Translations under genes and position numbers: made by a program | Shown: one piece after another, positions 45,896 through 57,027 of the stretch | How positions within the stretch are numbered: position 1 is the stretch's first letter | Layout: the number at the start of each line of letters is the position of its first letter | Source of the DNA: Timema cristinae | Taxonomy: Eukaryota > Arthropoda > Insecta > Phasmatodea > Timematidae | Direction: 5' to 3' | NCBI GenBank assembly: GCA_039000515.1 | Contig: JBCFYV010011135.1 | Span: forward strand, 17,019,191 to 17,083,190 | DNA: 64,000 nt | Notes under the pieces: generated by a model | Told to the model about the DNA's origin: nothing | The model's database searches: none | What the model saw: only the letters and a program-made list of their open reading frames with translations

Positions 45896-46839
45896 TAAGA
45901 TTAAAGTATTATTTTCACATTATTTAAATTAAGGTATTTAGTTAGTCAATACTGCGTATATGTTATTTAGTAAATTTGGATTTATAGATTAAATAATTAA
46001 ATATTGTTTGTATAAATATGGTTTATTTAGGTTATAAGATTGTTAATAGTTATTGTTTAATATAATATGTATAAAACTAATTTTAGTTTTAGCATTTAAC
46101 TCTTTTTTATAAAAAGTAAACATTTATCTAAAATTAATACGAATTCATGAATTTTTTTTGTTAGTTTTATTTAAACTATTTAATCGATTGTAATAAATAA
46201 ATCGAGAGATATTTCTAGAGATTTTTTCTAAATTATTTAAAAAATAAATAAAAATGTAGTCTTATTTATGTAATAGCACCTATTTATAATATCTTTAACG
46301 AATATTTTATTGATCAAAATTTATAATTACTCTAGATCATTAATTAAAAGTGTATCATGGTCAAAGGCTTACCTGATTACATTTATGATCAGGAGTAGCG
46401 AGCTATTTTGGGAATATAATGTATTTATCTCCTTTTTAAGTTGCTTTCTTACAGGAATGGCATTTTTGAAGCTTAAAAACTAGTAAAACAAATATCAATT
46501 ATCTTCGAATGCTCTGTTGTAACCATGCTATTAAATTTATTTATTTATTTTAATCGCAAATATTCGATATCTCACGTGAAACATGATTGGAAACGATTTA
46601 GTTTAAACTTTTTTGAGATTAAAAAAAATAATCAGAGAGCCTAAAATATTATGCTTGGATTCTTATAGGGCCATGGTGATACCTTCCACGTCCATTTTGA
46701 CGTGAAACATATTTTGAAATAACAAAACACTTTTAAGTTAACGTGAGATTTTTGGACATCTGTGACGTATATCAGCGCTTTGGTAGGTGGCCCCCTAATT
46801 AATGTGACTTGGTAAATAAACCTAATGTCAGGATCACCT
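45896..46839. other. AT-rich intergenic DNA, nothing recognised
   Basis: No supported gene or repeat. Confidence 0.4.
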
Positions 46840-47000
46840 AGTATGATTTTATGGTGACGAGATGATCAAGGGTTCAAATCTCGTCCAAGTACATTAATGG
46901 TGTTTATTTCCTAAATTTATTCACAATTTCTCTCAACGCAAATGCTGATATACTTCGTACCTTCCATATATTTATCTTATTAAAGCAATTAAAATGGGCT
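46840..47000 (+). mobile_element. Old SINE-B fragment
   Basis: 'gacgagatgatcaagggttcaaatctcgtcc' (B-box region) and 'tttctctcaacgcaaatgctg' remain. The 3' domain is lost. The minus-strand frame 46904-47128 overlaps it without family resemblance. Confidence 0.55.
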
Positions 47001-47627
47001 CTACTTGGAGGGGTATTATGATGTGGTAGAAAAAAATTAAAATAAATGTGTCTCGTGTGTAAAAACCGAATAAAAGGACAGAGGGCATAATATAGAAGCG
47101 ATGTACAACAGGAGGATGAGTAGGCCACACGCCAAGCACACGTGTCATGCAGGTCAGTAAACTAACAAGGCGCGCTCATTAAAATTATATCTCCTTTGAA
47201 TGGCAAAGTTGGTAGGCTTATATTTAAATTATTTTTCCTTTCCCCAACTAACGTTCATAAATGATATAGTAGCTCAGATACAAGTTTATAATGCTTGATT
47301 ATTTTCAACCATAATGTATAATTAATAAGGGAGAGTGAATAACTTACAGTTCACAAAACAAAGTAAAAATACAAGCGTTCACAATAAAATCTAATAATTT
47401 AGGAGCTATTCACAGCAAATTTGATTTGTATGAAGAAATCTTTACTATACTCATCTCGCTAAAAAAAATACTTCCTCTAAAGCAGGTGTGTCAAACGCGT
47501 TAGATCATAGAGATTACATTACATATTATAATACTGAGGTGGTGCCATTTAAAAAAAAACTTTATCGTCATTTATTAAATAAAAATAATTCATATTATAT
47601 TTCCAATACAAAACGAATAGAATAGGC
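47001..47627. other. AT-rich intergenic DNA, nothing recognised
   Basis: No supported gene or repeat. Confidence 0.4.
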
Positions 47628-47638
47628 CCTAATGTAAA

Positions 47639-47639
<1 letters not shown>

Positions 47640-47684
<45 letters not shown>

Positions 47685-47975
47685 TATTATTATTATTATT
47701 AGCACCGCATTTTACTACCCATTCGAGTTTTAAGCACTTAAACTAATGTGTAATGGTAGGGTGATTGTGAGATGAAATGGAGGACCTACAGTTTAACGTG
47801 GGATCCGAACCATGGTGGAGGCCTGGCATGCCACAATTAATTTTTTTTGATTAATACACGTCTTGTCAGAGGTGAAGGAAGGGTTTGGCAATTAGTTTCG
47901 GGATCGTGGATTTAGCCCCGGACCCCCAGCACAGAATGAAGTCTGTTACCTTACCCCTAGACCGTCAGGTCACCT
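47640..47975 (-). mobile_element. SINE-A copy 8, with target-site duplication and a mixed tail
   Basis: Reverse-oriented SINE-A. The tail region 47641-47700 switches from (AAT)n to (ATT)n, forming a palindrome. The body has the 'gattaatacacg' insertion and a deletion in the head near 47900. Flanked by CCTAATGTAAAA (47628-47639 and 47973-47984), of which the first two bases may belong to the SINE. Confidence 0.9.
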
Positions 47976-48159
47976 AATGTAAAACAAAAATACTACCCTT
48001 ATTTTTTTTTCCAAAAAATTGGAAACAATTTGCAACAATATTGTTCCTGTAAGGCTTTAAGGTGGGCATGTAGAGGACGCAAGGAAAGGTGTTTTAAGCA
48101 GTATTTATACTAATATTTTGTAAAATAAATCAAATATTGATTCAGTACAACCATGGAGA

Positions 48160-48335
48160 ATAGTTTTTTTAACACATGGAGACATAAACAGTGTTTGAAT
48201 ATCTGTCAAGTGTCCTGACATTTATCGACACATTATTCTCTTCATTTAAAAAAAATTGTCATCTAATTACGCAATACTCATGACAGATATTCAAGAACTG
48301 TTGATATCAACATGTGAATAAAATTAAACTGTATG
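48160..48335 (-). repeat. Dispersed repeat R3, fold-back copy
   Basis: 48250-48330 is the reverse complement of 6595-6690. In addition 'cagtgtttgaatatctgtcaag' (48190-48212) is an imperfect reverse complement of 'acagatattcaagaactg' (48283-48300), so this copy folds on itself. Confidence 0.5.
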
Positions 48336-48379
48336 TATATATATTTATACTGAAACGTTATTTTATTTATTTTTCCCTA

Positions 48380-48646
48380 TAGGTGACCTGGTGGTATAGG
48401 GGTAAGGTGTAGGGCTTCTGTGCTGGGGGTCCAGGGTTCAATCCTCGTCCCGGCACAGATTTATCTGATATCCAAACCCTTCCTTCACCTCTGACAAGAC
48501 ATCTTGTGAATGTGGGGAATGCCAGGCCTCCACCGTGGTTCGGATCCCACGTTAAAATGTAGGTCCTCCATTTAATCTCGCTATCACCCTACCATTACAC
48601 ATTAGCGTAAGTGCGTATGACCCAAACGGGTAGTAAGACGCAGTGC

Positions 48647-48683
<37 letters not shown>

Positions 48684-48685
48684 TG
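48380..48685 (+). mobile_element. SINE-A copy 9, full length, with target-site duplication
   Basis: Complete head 'ggtgacctggtggtataggg', body, 3' domain (acccaaacgggt) and (AAT)n tail. Flanked by TTTTTCCCTA (48370-48379 and 48686-48695), 10 bp. Confidence 0.93.
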
Positions 48686-48699
48686 TTTTTCCCTAAACA

Positions 48700-49192
48700 T
48701 GTTTTGCTTAAAAAACTGCAATAAACACTTACCTTATCTCGTGCAGCCTACATCCCCACCTTAAAGGTTATGCCAAAGTCATTTTTATATTACTGTTCGT
48801 AGGCCTAGATTTATCGGGTCTTTGGTTTAATTCCATGTGAGAGCACAACTGTTAACATAATATGTGATTTCAAACATTGCAAATATTTGGTGTGCAAACT
48901 CAATTATTTCCGGGAATTGATTCCTGATGTAGAGAATGCAGCTCTGATACACAACCCCCACATTCCATAACTCTACGAATTGTATCAGATACCAAATATC
49001 GAATTGCAAGTTATTATATTTCCTCGATGTTTATTAGGGTTGTATGATAGCTCATAATAAGATCCTTGGGCCACACAAAACCATATATAAGGACGTTTGA
49101 TATTCCTTCTCTTAAATTAACAGTATCAATAAATTGTATATCTTAAAATAAATAACATCTTAAAACTGATTGTTAAATATTTAATCTACTCT
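48700..49192. other. Intergenic, nothing recognised
   Basis: The minus-strand frame 48827-49009 has no family resemblance. Confidence 0.4.
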
Positions 49193-49440
49193 TGTTGACA
49201 TCACTTCTTACTACCCGTTCGTGTTATAGGTTTAGGCCTATGTACTAATTGCTAATATTCTTTAATGATTATGAAGTTTATAGTTAAATGAAGTATACCC
49301 TCATTTGTGTGGAGGGAGAGTGGAAAACCATTCAGTAAAAAACACACTCATTACACTATACCATGATTAAAACCTCGATCTACTCGGAAGTATAGTCTAC
49401 TACAAGAGTAGTGCGTTGGACCACGAGGCCACCGAGGTGG
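49193..49440 (-). mobile_element. SINE-B copy, minus strand
   Basis: From the reversed 3' domain 'cttactacccgttcgtgttat' through 'atttgtgtggagggagagtgg' and 'attaaaacctcgatc' to the head 'gaccacgaggccaccgaggtgg'. Confidence 0.8.
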
Positions 49441-49797
49441 TTCATATTGTATTATTCCTTTGGTTTTGATTTCATTATTATCATAAATAGTAAGGTTGAC
49501 TTAACTCTCTATAATATAAAATAAAATGTCATTTTAGGCTTTGTAGTTAATATCATTTTACCTTCATAGTATTTGACGCTAGATCGACAAAGAAAAAATG
49601 GCTATTAAAAAAAATCTTCAAGTCGTTCCAAGATGGTGTGAAAACGAAAAAGGGTAAGTCACATTAAATCATTTTCTAGGACACCAAATATTATATCTCC
49701 AACCTAAAATGGACCCCAGCAAATACTTATATATATATATATATAATATGACAGTGATCTCTTTTAACCTTAATATAAAGGTGTCATGATTGTCTAA

Positions 49798-49798
<1 letters not shown>
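49441..49798. other. AT-rich intergenic DNA
   Basis: Contains a short (TA)n run near 49728-49745. No gene is supported. Confidence 0.4.
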
Positions 49799-49869
<71 letters not shown>

Positions 49870-50148
49870 TAGCACCGCGTCTTACTATCCGTTCGGGTTA
49901 TACGCACTTACGCTAATGTGTAATGGTAGGGTGATTGCGAGATGAAATGAAGGACCTACAGTTTAACGTGGGATCCGAACCACGGTGGAGGCCTGCCATT
50001 CCACACATTCACAAGTTGTGATTAATACACGTCTTGTCAGAGGTGAAGGAAGGGTTTGGCAATCAGATAAATCTGTGCCGAGACAGAGGATTTAACCCAG
50101 GATTCCCCAGCACAGAAGTCCGACACCTTAGTCCTTGACCACCAAGTC
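49799..50148 (-). mobile_element. SINE-A copy 10, long tail
   Basis: Reverse-oriented SINE-A with a 66-bp (ATT)n tail, body containing the 'gattaatacacg' insertion, and head ending 'gaccaccaagtca'. No clear target duplication. The poly-isoleucine minus frame at 49669-49875 is the tail read as protein. Confidence 0.9.
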
Positions 50149-50149
50149 A

Positions 50150-52146
50150 AAAATTATCCAACAGGTGGAAACACTAGCTCAATTTGAGCTAAAATTGGAC
50201 TCTCCCCCTTTTCCCCTGTACTTTTCAATTATATTTCTAATGTGGTGCGTGTCTCTTTTAATTGTCTAGATCATTGGTCCCAAAAGTGGTTCCTACGTAA
50301 GTCACGTGGCACACCAAGTCATTTATATGTGCCGCGACTGATCTTTTAACCGTTTAATTTAAGCAAATGATAACTTTTGAATATCTTTAAACGAAATATG
50401 TTGCCTTTTTAAAAAAAAGTTTAGTATAAAGAGTGGGGGTTAGGGGAGACTTTTTGGAATTGTAAGACCACACGTCACTTCATGGATTCCGTGTAAGGCT
50501 GCACATTTTATTTACAGTAGATTGTGACAAAACTTTATTTTATAAGTTAAAATGGACGATGCTGGAATAAACGCTAGAGAAAAAACATTTCGAATTTAAA
50601 AGTGAAAAAAAACAAAACATTATCTACGAACATTTCTAGAAGTTTTTCAATTTGTGGCAAATCGTGACACGACAATGATCTTATCTCACGTTTAGTCTTG
50701 AGAATAATGCCAGTGAGAGTCGCAACTAGTTTATATTAACGGGCACTTTAGCTGCTATTCCAAATAACATGTGATCCTATTCAACTAAGGATTATAATTC
50801 TCTTTTATTTTCAACAAAATTTTATTACCTTTTCTCTTTAACGCTTACTTCAACATAATCCATTTTTACTTATAAATTATTTTTCTCTCTGTATATTAAA
50901 TATATTTTAATTTTAATTTTATTGACTATAACAACTAGCTTTTAACAAATTTCTTATCAGCTTAATTTATAATTTATAGTGTTAGATATCTTCTTAGTTG
51001 TATATATCTATATTTCATGGCCCTGTATATTACTCCATTTGTAAAACCTAAAATTCTTTCAAGATTTCTAAAAATATGTTAACTCACCCTTTAATATGAT
51101 AATGATTTAAACATTGTACACAAATCTATTTATTCCAACTAAATTGTACACAATATGTAAATTATCAACCAATTAATTGAATTATAATTTCTTTAACATT
51201 ATAAATGTTTTATCTGATTTCAATAATAATGTTTGTTTTTCTGAGGAGTTATAATTGATTGTGGTTTTTTGAAAATAGTCACAAACTATGAAATACTATA
51301 TGATAATACCCGTACGATTGTGCCATACTATTTATTCTGAGATACAATAACAGATACAATAACAGTATTACTGACTCAAAACGTGGGTTTCATAACCAAT
51401 TAATAGCAAGTAATTTTTATACTCCAAATCACATATTTTATATTATTATAATATTAATTTTGTAACATTTCAGTTCACATGAGAGCTTTAGTCAATATAT
51501 ACATTGAAACATACACATATGGCACATACAAACAGACACGTTGCATAAATATTGCTGACAACATTTAGAAGGATAATAATGCAAATATTGGTTCCAAAAC
51601 TGAAATAGTATTAAACTCAGCACAAACTTGTGTAATGTAATTATCATCATCATTGCTACTAATTATTATTATTATCATACTTATTACTATTATTACTGGA
51701 CATTCTATCTTTAAATCCGTTGCCTTGTCTAAATCGAGTCCTTCACCATGGATGATCAACAGCTTCCATTTTTTTTTAGATCCTGAAATTTAATCTTTTC
51801 CCCCTCCTTGTTTGAGGTTATCCATCAATATTGCTTTCGTGGTCTTTCTGGCCCCCTTCTCTCTTCCACCTTGCCTTTTATGACGTCACTGAACGAACGT
51901 GCCTGGCGGGGGGTAAACGTTCCTACAGTGTTTTAGTTTTAGGGGAAAAGTCCCCTTCGATATAAAATAAAATTGACTTATTCTTTTAAATATCTTAGTT
52001 ACTTACAAGAATTCATTTATTTTATACAAGTATTGATAAACTTAATTCTAAAATTGAGTTTGAATCATTTATGTGAACAGTTGCGCTATCAATGTTAAAT
52101 TAATTTACCAGGTACAAATATTTGCTATATTCTTTAAAATGAAAAA
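50150..52146. other. AT-rich intergenic DNA, nothing recognised
   Basis: No supported gene or repeat. 51780-51940 is less AT-rich and holds one TGACGTCA at about 51880. The open frame 51565-51759 is low complexity. Confidence 0.4.
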
Positions 52147-52545
52147 AGACACCTGACCACGGGAGTCAATCTAGAGACCCTTGTCTTAGTATGCTAATGC
52201 TCTTACCACTGAGGACCTGCCTCGGTGGCGTAGTTGGCTAACGCGCTTGTCGTGTTGAGCTCGACTGCTGAGGACGGGGAGATCGAGGTTCGAATCTCGG
52301 TCGGGAGAACTGGGAGGGGGGGGGGGTTTCCACACTCCCTCCACGCAAATGCGGGTTCTTCCTCTAATCCAACCTTCCCAATTCCTAATCCATTAGCGTA
52401 ATTAGTACTTAAAGCGTATACCCGAACGGGTAGTAAGACGCGATGCTAAATATTATTATTATCTTACCACTGAGCTATCCAGGAATCGTCCCGAGGTCAG
52501 GGTAATTCTTCATGCATATTTTAAGGCAGAGTCTATGATGGACAT
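52147..52545 (-). mobile_element. tRNA-like SINE (minus) split by a SINE-B insertion
   Basis: On the minus strand, 52485-52462 gives 'cctggatagctcagtggtaag', a good A box. The element continues at 52213-52147 with 'agcattagcatactaagac', 'agattgactcccgtggtcag' (B box) and 'gtgtctttttt'. The interruption at 52214-52461 is the young SINE-B. The 3' motif links it to SINE-C. Confidence 0.7.
52214..52461 (+). mobile_element. SINE-B copy, young, nested in another SINE
   Basis: Head 'tggcgtagttggctaacgcg', B box 'gaggttcgaatctcgg', body, 3' domain 'tacccgaacgggtagtaag' and an ATT-type tail. Flanked by an exact 13-bp duplication TCTTACCACTGAG (52201-52213 and 52462-52474). A G run (52314-52327) sits in the body. 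Confidence 0.94.
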
Positions 52546-52569
52546 GTGGAAATCATCGGCTACAAATGT

Positions 52570-52670
52570 GTGATTTTATTAAGATCCCGAGCTATCAGAC
52601 AACGCAGCCACACTCAACTTGGTATCCGGAATTCCCGGGTTCTTTTCCGTATCCAGGTGTCTTATCAATT
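52570..52670 (+). mobile_element. SINE-C copy
   Basis: 'aagatcccgagctatcagac', 'cagccacactcaacttgg' and 'gtatccaggtgtc' match 2381-2490. Confidence 0.6.
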
Positions 52671-52679
52671 TAAATAATA

Positions 52680-53189
52680 TGATCCTTAGATGTGGCTATA
52701 ACCATAATTATCAAATATAATAGCTTTTATATTAATTTATCAACATCTTTGTTATAGCCTTAGCATACATCTGAAAAAACAGATTGTCTCTAGTATAATT
52801 AATCACGTGACTGTGTCAAATACATAAAATGTTTTGGGACACGATCATAATTTATTATATTATGTACACAATTTTACACTCTTATGTAATTAATGAAAAA
52901 ATAAAGGTGGTGTGTAGTGTCATCAATGTTAATTTAAATTACGTATTAGTAACTGTATAACACAAAATAAATATTGTAAAAAATACTAACTAAACAATTG
53001 TTCAAAACTTGATCAAATTCTTTATGAAACCGCTGGAACTATATTTGAGTCTGGAGCGCAGTGAACATCTTGAATGTATATTAATATTCTACCTAAACTA
53101 AAAGTTTTGAATAGGAAAATACTTATTTAATGGGTAATATTTGATTAGGATCCATTTATAGTAATAGTAATTTATACTAATAAATGGTC
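52680..53189. other. AT-rich intergenic DNA, nothing recognised
   Basis: No supported gene or repeat. Confidence 0.4.
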
Positions 53190-53640
53190 AAATAATATAT
53201 GTCCCCAAAGCTGGAAATAATGTGTCACGTCCTCCCAAAATTTAAAATAATGTGTGCACCCCCCCTCCAAGTTTATATTAATGTGTCTCTCCACCCAAAT
53301 CTTAAAATAGTATATTTACCCCCAAGCTAAAATTAATATGTTTGCAATAATATGTGTAAACCCCCCCCCCCTCCCAAACTCTCCAAATGCTAATTAAAAT
53401 GAGTGTGGTGTCCTCTAAAGGGGTTTTTAAAATGTGTGTGTCTCCTAAGTTTAAAATAGTGTGTGTGCCCTAAGTTTAAAAATGTTGTCAGTATGTTGTC
53501 CCTAAGTTTAATATGTTTGTCCTCCTATTTAAAATAGTGTGTGTGCCTCCTAAGTTTAAAATAGTGTGTGTGCCCTCCTAAGTTTAATAGTGTGTCTAGT
53601 TAAATATTGTTTGTCTGTCCCAAAGTGTGAGAGTCAATCT
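53190..53640. repeat. Degenerate ~28-bp tandem repeat
   Basis: Loosely repeated 'ctcctaagtttaaaatagtg' plus 'tgtgtgccc', better preserved in the right half (53440-53600). Unit length is irregular. Confidence 0.75.
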
Positions 53641-53954
53641 TGTTCATATCACTCAATACACTCACTCAATCACTCTTTACACTTACTCTTCTTAGAATTA
53701 TTCATTAGTCATATAATCTGTGCGATTTATCAAAAACATTTTTAAATACACTAAACTATCCTATTATCTTATGGTAACATTTTTAGAGGAATAATTTTGT
53801 CTATACAGCCCCAATTTTCTTACGAATGAGCATTTGGTACAGCTAGAAAATGTTACTATATCTACTTTTACGTATACATACGTCAAGCCATTTATCTGAA
53901 ACAATTTATTTTTTAAAACATCATCAACACCTATAAGAAAACAATGTCGATCTA

Positions 53955-54325
53955 TATGGTCTTTGGGTATTGTTCTCGCTTCAGGATTCAATGTCCGTGG
54001 GTCTGAACCCAGCTGAGGTCAACGTAAATTATTAAGTGAGATAAAATTCGTAGCACAACTTCCTTCGGAGGGGAAGAAAAGCCAACTGTCCCATGTGGAT
54101 TGTGACATGTAAAAGAACCCTGGAAGCTATTATGTTAAAATAACTTTCCTGTCAAAATTGGTAAGTCCTTTCGCACTCACTCATAGAAAATCAGTGTGGA
54201 AGTAAATGAGTGACCAGCATACTTCCAAAACTCTTCTAGGATATGGGAGTTCCACTAGATGGTGCGGGCAGCACTAACCAGCTCAAAGGATGAGCGCATG
54301 TCCAGCTCTAGATAGATATAAGTAC
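53955..54325 (+). mobile_element. Interspersed SINE-like element with tRNA-like start
   Basis: 'gtctttgggtattgttctcgc' with 'gtgggtctgaacccagctg' resembles a tRNA-like head. The body has 'acttccttcggaggggaag', 'aactgtcccatgtggattgt', 'catgtaaaagaaccctgg', 'gtaaatgagtgaccagc' and 'gttccactagatggtgc'. I recognise this body as a repeat type common in insect assemblies but cannot name it. Confidence 0.5.
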
Positions 54326-55400
54326 CATAAAACCAACTTTCAGGGTGTTGATAAAATAACAATAATATTACGTTAAAATGTTATCAATTTAGAGACCTTA
54401 TATTATGGTAAATAAATATTCATAATTTAGTCATAAAAATTCTCATATAAACCAAAATTTCGTCATAAAAATTGTTTTATAACACCTGGAAAAATCATGG
54501 AAAAACTCTTTTCTTTACATATTAATTATTTAAAAACATAATATAAACTAAAACCATAAATGGAGACAGATAAAATATCCTAGCTCACAATAACAAACAT
54601 AGATAAAATGAAATCACAAAGGAAGCCAGAAACTCCAGGGTTTGCAATGATCAAAACAACCAAAGATAATAATAGCAATAAACACAGAAATATTAATTAT
54701 ATATATATTTTTTTTTTCACTGAGGTGGAATATAAATATAGTCTAATTTAATAATTTATTGAATAAATTAGTTCATGATTACTTTTAAACCTTAAAAATA
54801 AATACAAAATAAATATTTTACCATTAGATTTGAAATGGAATACAATAAACGCATGGGTTTTTAAGTATATTATTTTAAAGTCTACAAAGAAGAGAATAAA
54901 ATTACGAACGATATTTGCGAGTCCACTGTTTATACATCGACTAGTCTTTTAATATTTATAGACATCGATGGTAAATGCTGCGTGGATTTTACCTTAACCA
55001 CTACTGCATTAATTCTACGGCAATCGAAATCAACATTGCCACTAATGTTATTTGCGTGTTAACGAACAAAGGAAATTTTACCTAGAAAACATGAATTCCG
55101 TTTTAAAATACGAATAATAATAATATTTAGTCAAAAAAAACTTTGATTTCGAGTATAAATACCTTTATCCTTTAATTTGGTGAACTCAAAAATACTTAAT
55201 AATGATTTATTTGAACTTGAATCAAGTTTTAGCGTTTTCTAAATGGATTTTTCAAACATTTCGTGAAAAACACTGTTTGCAAAAAGTTGGTGTCCCTAGT
55301 TATCATTGTTGAGCTCAAAGAAAGATTTTTGTGATTTCTAGATGTTTATCCAGATGTTCAACCGTAGTAAAATCAAGGCATAGTGGAGTTTCGGACAATC
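54326..55400. other. AT-rich intergenic DNA, nothing recognised
   Basis: No supported gene or repeat. Confidence 0.4.
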
Positions 55401-55410
55401 TAATCTCCAA

Positions 55411-55445
55411 CAATGCCGGTTCCAAACATTAACGTCTTCTGGGAA
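55411..55445 (+). other. Possible tiny coding first exon
   Basis: An ATG in good context (acaATG) opens 11 codons (MPVPNINVFWE) followed by 'GGAAG|GTGAGC', a good splice donor. An in-frame stop lies four codons upstream. No acceptor or continuing exon can be recognised in the remaining 8.5 kb, so chance is the default explanation. Confidence 0.15.
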
Positions 55446-56529
55446 GGTGAGCAGCTTACAACTCGGCTGTCAGATGCTCCAATAGCCAGGGAAATATCCC
55501 AGTATTCTACGTGTGTGTAGCTCATTGCTGCTTAAACAATACTGACCTCACATTTCTGTCGAAGTTTAATCGCCAATTAGAATACAATTTCAAACACAGT
55601 GTTGCCACATCACCCCTCTTCAAATTTAATGTATTTTTTTTCAAAAGGTATGGGAATAACGAATTTATTACCAAAAGTGTTTTTGACTTGTATTTACCAA
55701 CCTAATCATGTGGTCTTGTTTGTACCCACGAATTAATACTCACCCTGTGTATATTATTGGGATTTTGTATATATTCTTTATGTTAATATGTATGTGTACA
55801 ATAATTTATATATTTATTTATATGGCGTATATATGTATGAAAAGAAAGTTAAAACACCTTTTATATTCACTTGTTGGATGGGATAATTTTATGAAAACTG
55901 TTTAACTCTCAGGTCTTATTCATCCGCTTTGAAAGAAAGACGTACATATTTTATCCACCACTTTTAAAAAGAACCGACCATTTATATATATTTTTTTAAT
56001 CCTGTAATTTGTAGTTATGTTTTCTTAAAAGTGTTTACGAGATACCTTGACATTTCCAAAATAACATTAAAAAAAATTCTATGAAAATGAAGCATCTAAC
56101 TTTCACCCTTCTTCTTCTTCTTCTCTTCTTTTCTATCCTTGAATCGCGAGAAATATGTCAAAGTGAAAGTTTGAGATCGAGCGCGGTTGTGTAAACAGTT
56201 TCCAGACCGCTGTGTTTTATACTCCGTTTATAATTCCTCTGACGGGATGTATACGCTACTTACACGACCTCTTTTGAGGTGTTTGGCGGGGGCTTTAGAG
56301 GTGTTTGGTGTTGTAATTTGAGGTGTTTGGTGTTGTATTTTGAGGTGTTTGGTGTGACCTTTTGAGGTGTTTTGTGGTAGTATCTTCCCACAATTTTTCT
56401 TATCACTCGTGTATATTCATTGTTTAGAGTTTAAATATTCTCCATCTTCATGAATTTTAATTAATTAAAATAAAAAAAATCGTAATTTTTAAAGCATAAT
56501 GTTAAAGTTAAATTACATGAGAAGTTTTC
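55446..56529. other. Intergenic with a small tandem repeat
   Basis: 56270-56380 holds four copies of a 'ttttgaggtgtttggtgttg'-type unit. Otherwise AT-rich. Open frames 55511-55705 and 55708-55905 have no family resemblance. Confidence 0.5.
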
Positions 56530-56774
56530 TGATAAAGGATGCCTACTGTACCAAGTAGATTAGGTTTAGGACAGCCATGGTCAAGGAAGCTTTCAACAAG
56601 AAGAGGTTACTGCTGACCAGCAAGTTGATTTTGTAACTGAGGAAAAACTGATGAAATTATACATCATTTAGAGCATTGCTCCGTATGAAGTAGAAACTTG
56701 AACTCCAACATGTTGGAAAAGAAATACTTGGAGATCTTTGAAATGTGGTGTTGGAGAAGTCTTGAGAAGATCAG
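56530..56774 (+). pseudogene. LINE fragment, left part (interrupted by Harbinger)
   Basis: Corresponds to the LINE at 23205-23770 on the other strand: 'gataaaggatgcctactg', 'aaggaagctttcaacaagaa', 'gaccagcaagttgattttg' and 'gaaatgtggtgttggagaag' all have partners there. The frame is broken. The LINE resumes at 59735 after the 2.96-kb transposon. Confidence 0.8.
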
Positions 56775-56816
56775 GGGCCCTATTCCACCAACACACTTTG
56801 CCACTTTTCACTTTTC
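56775..56816 (+). repeat. Harbinger left terminal inverted repeat
   Basis: Matches the right end (59693-59734, reverse complement) over 42 bases with one mismatch at about base 28 (C here, A there). Confidence 0.95.
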
Positions 56817-57027
56817 TCTTTGCACTTTGCATTTATTTGAAAAGTGAAAAGTAAATCTGTTCCACTAAAGAAATAAACCTCTTTGCACTTTTAATTAGCA
56901 GTTTGCAAAGTCTTTGCATTTGTAGGTTGTTTTGTTTTAGTGTTGATCATTGAGGTTAGTAGCATTAATTATTAATCTACATACTGTAATTATTTTGCTA
57001 TACTAGTAACAATAACTACTTTTGAAA

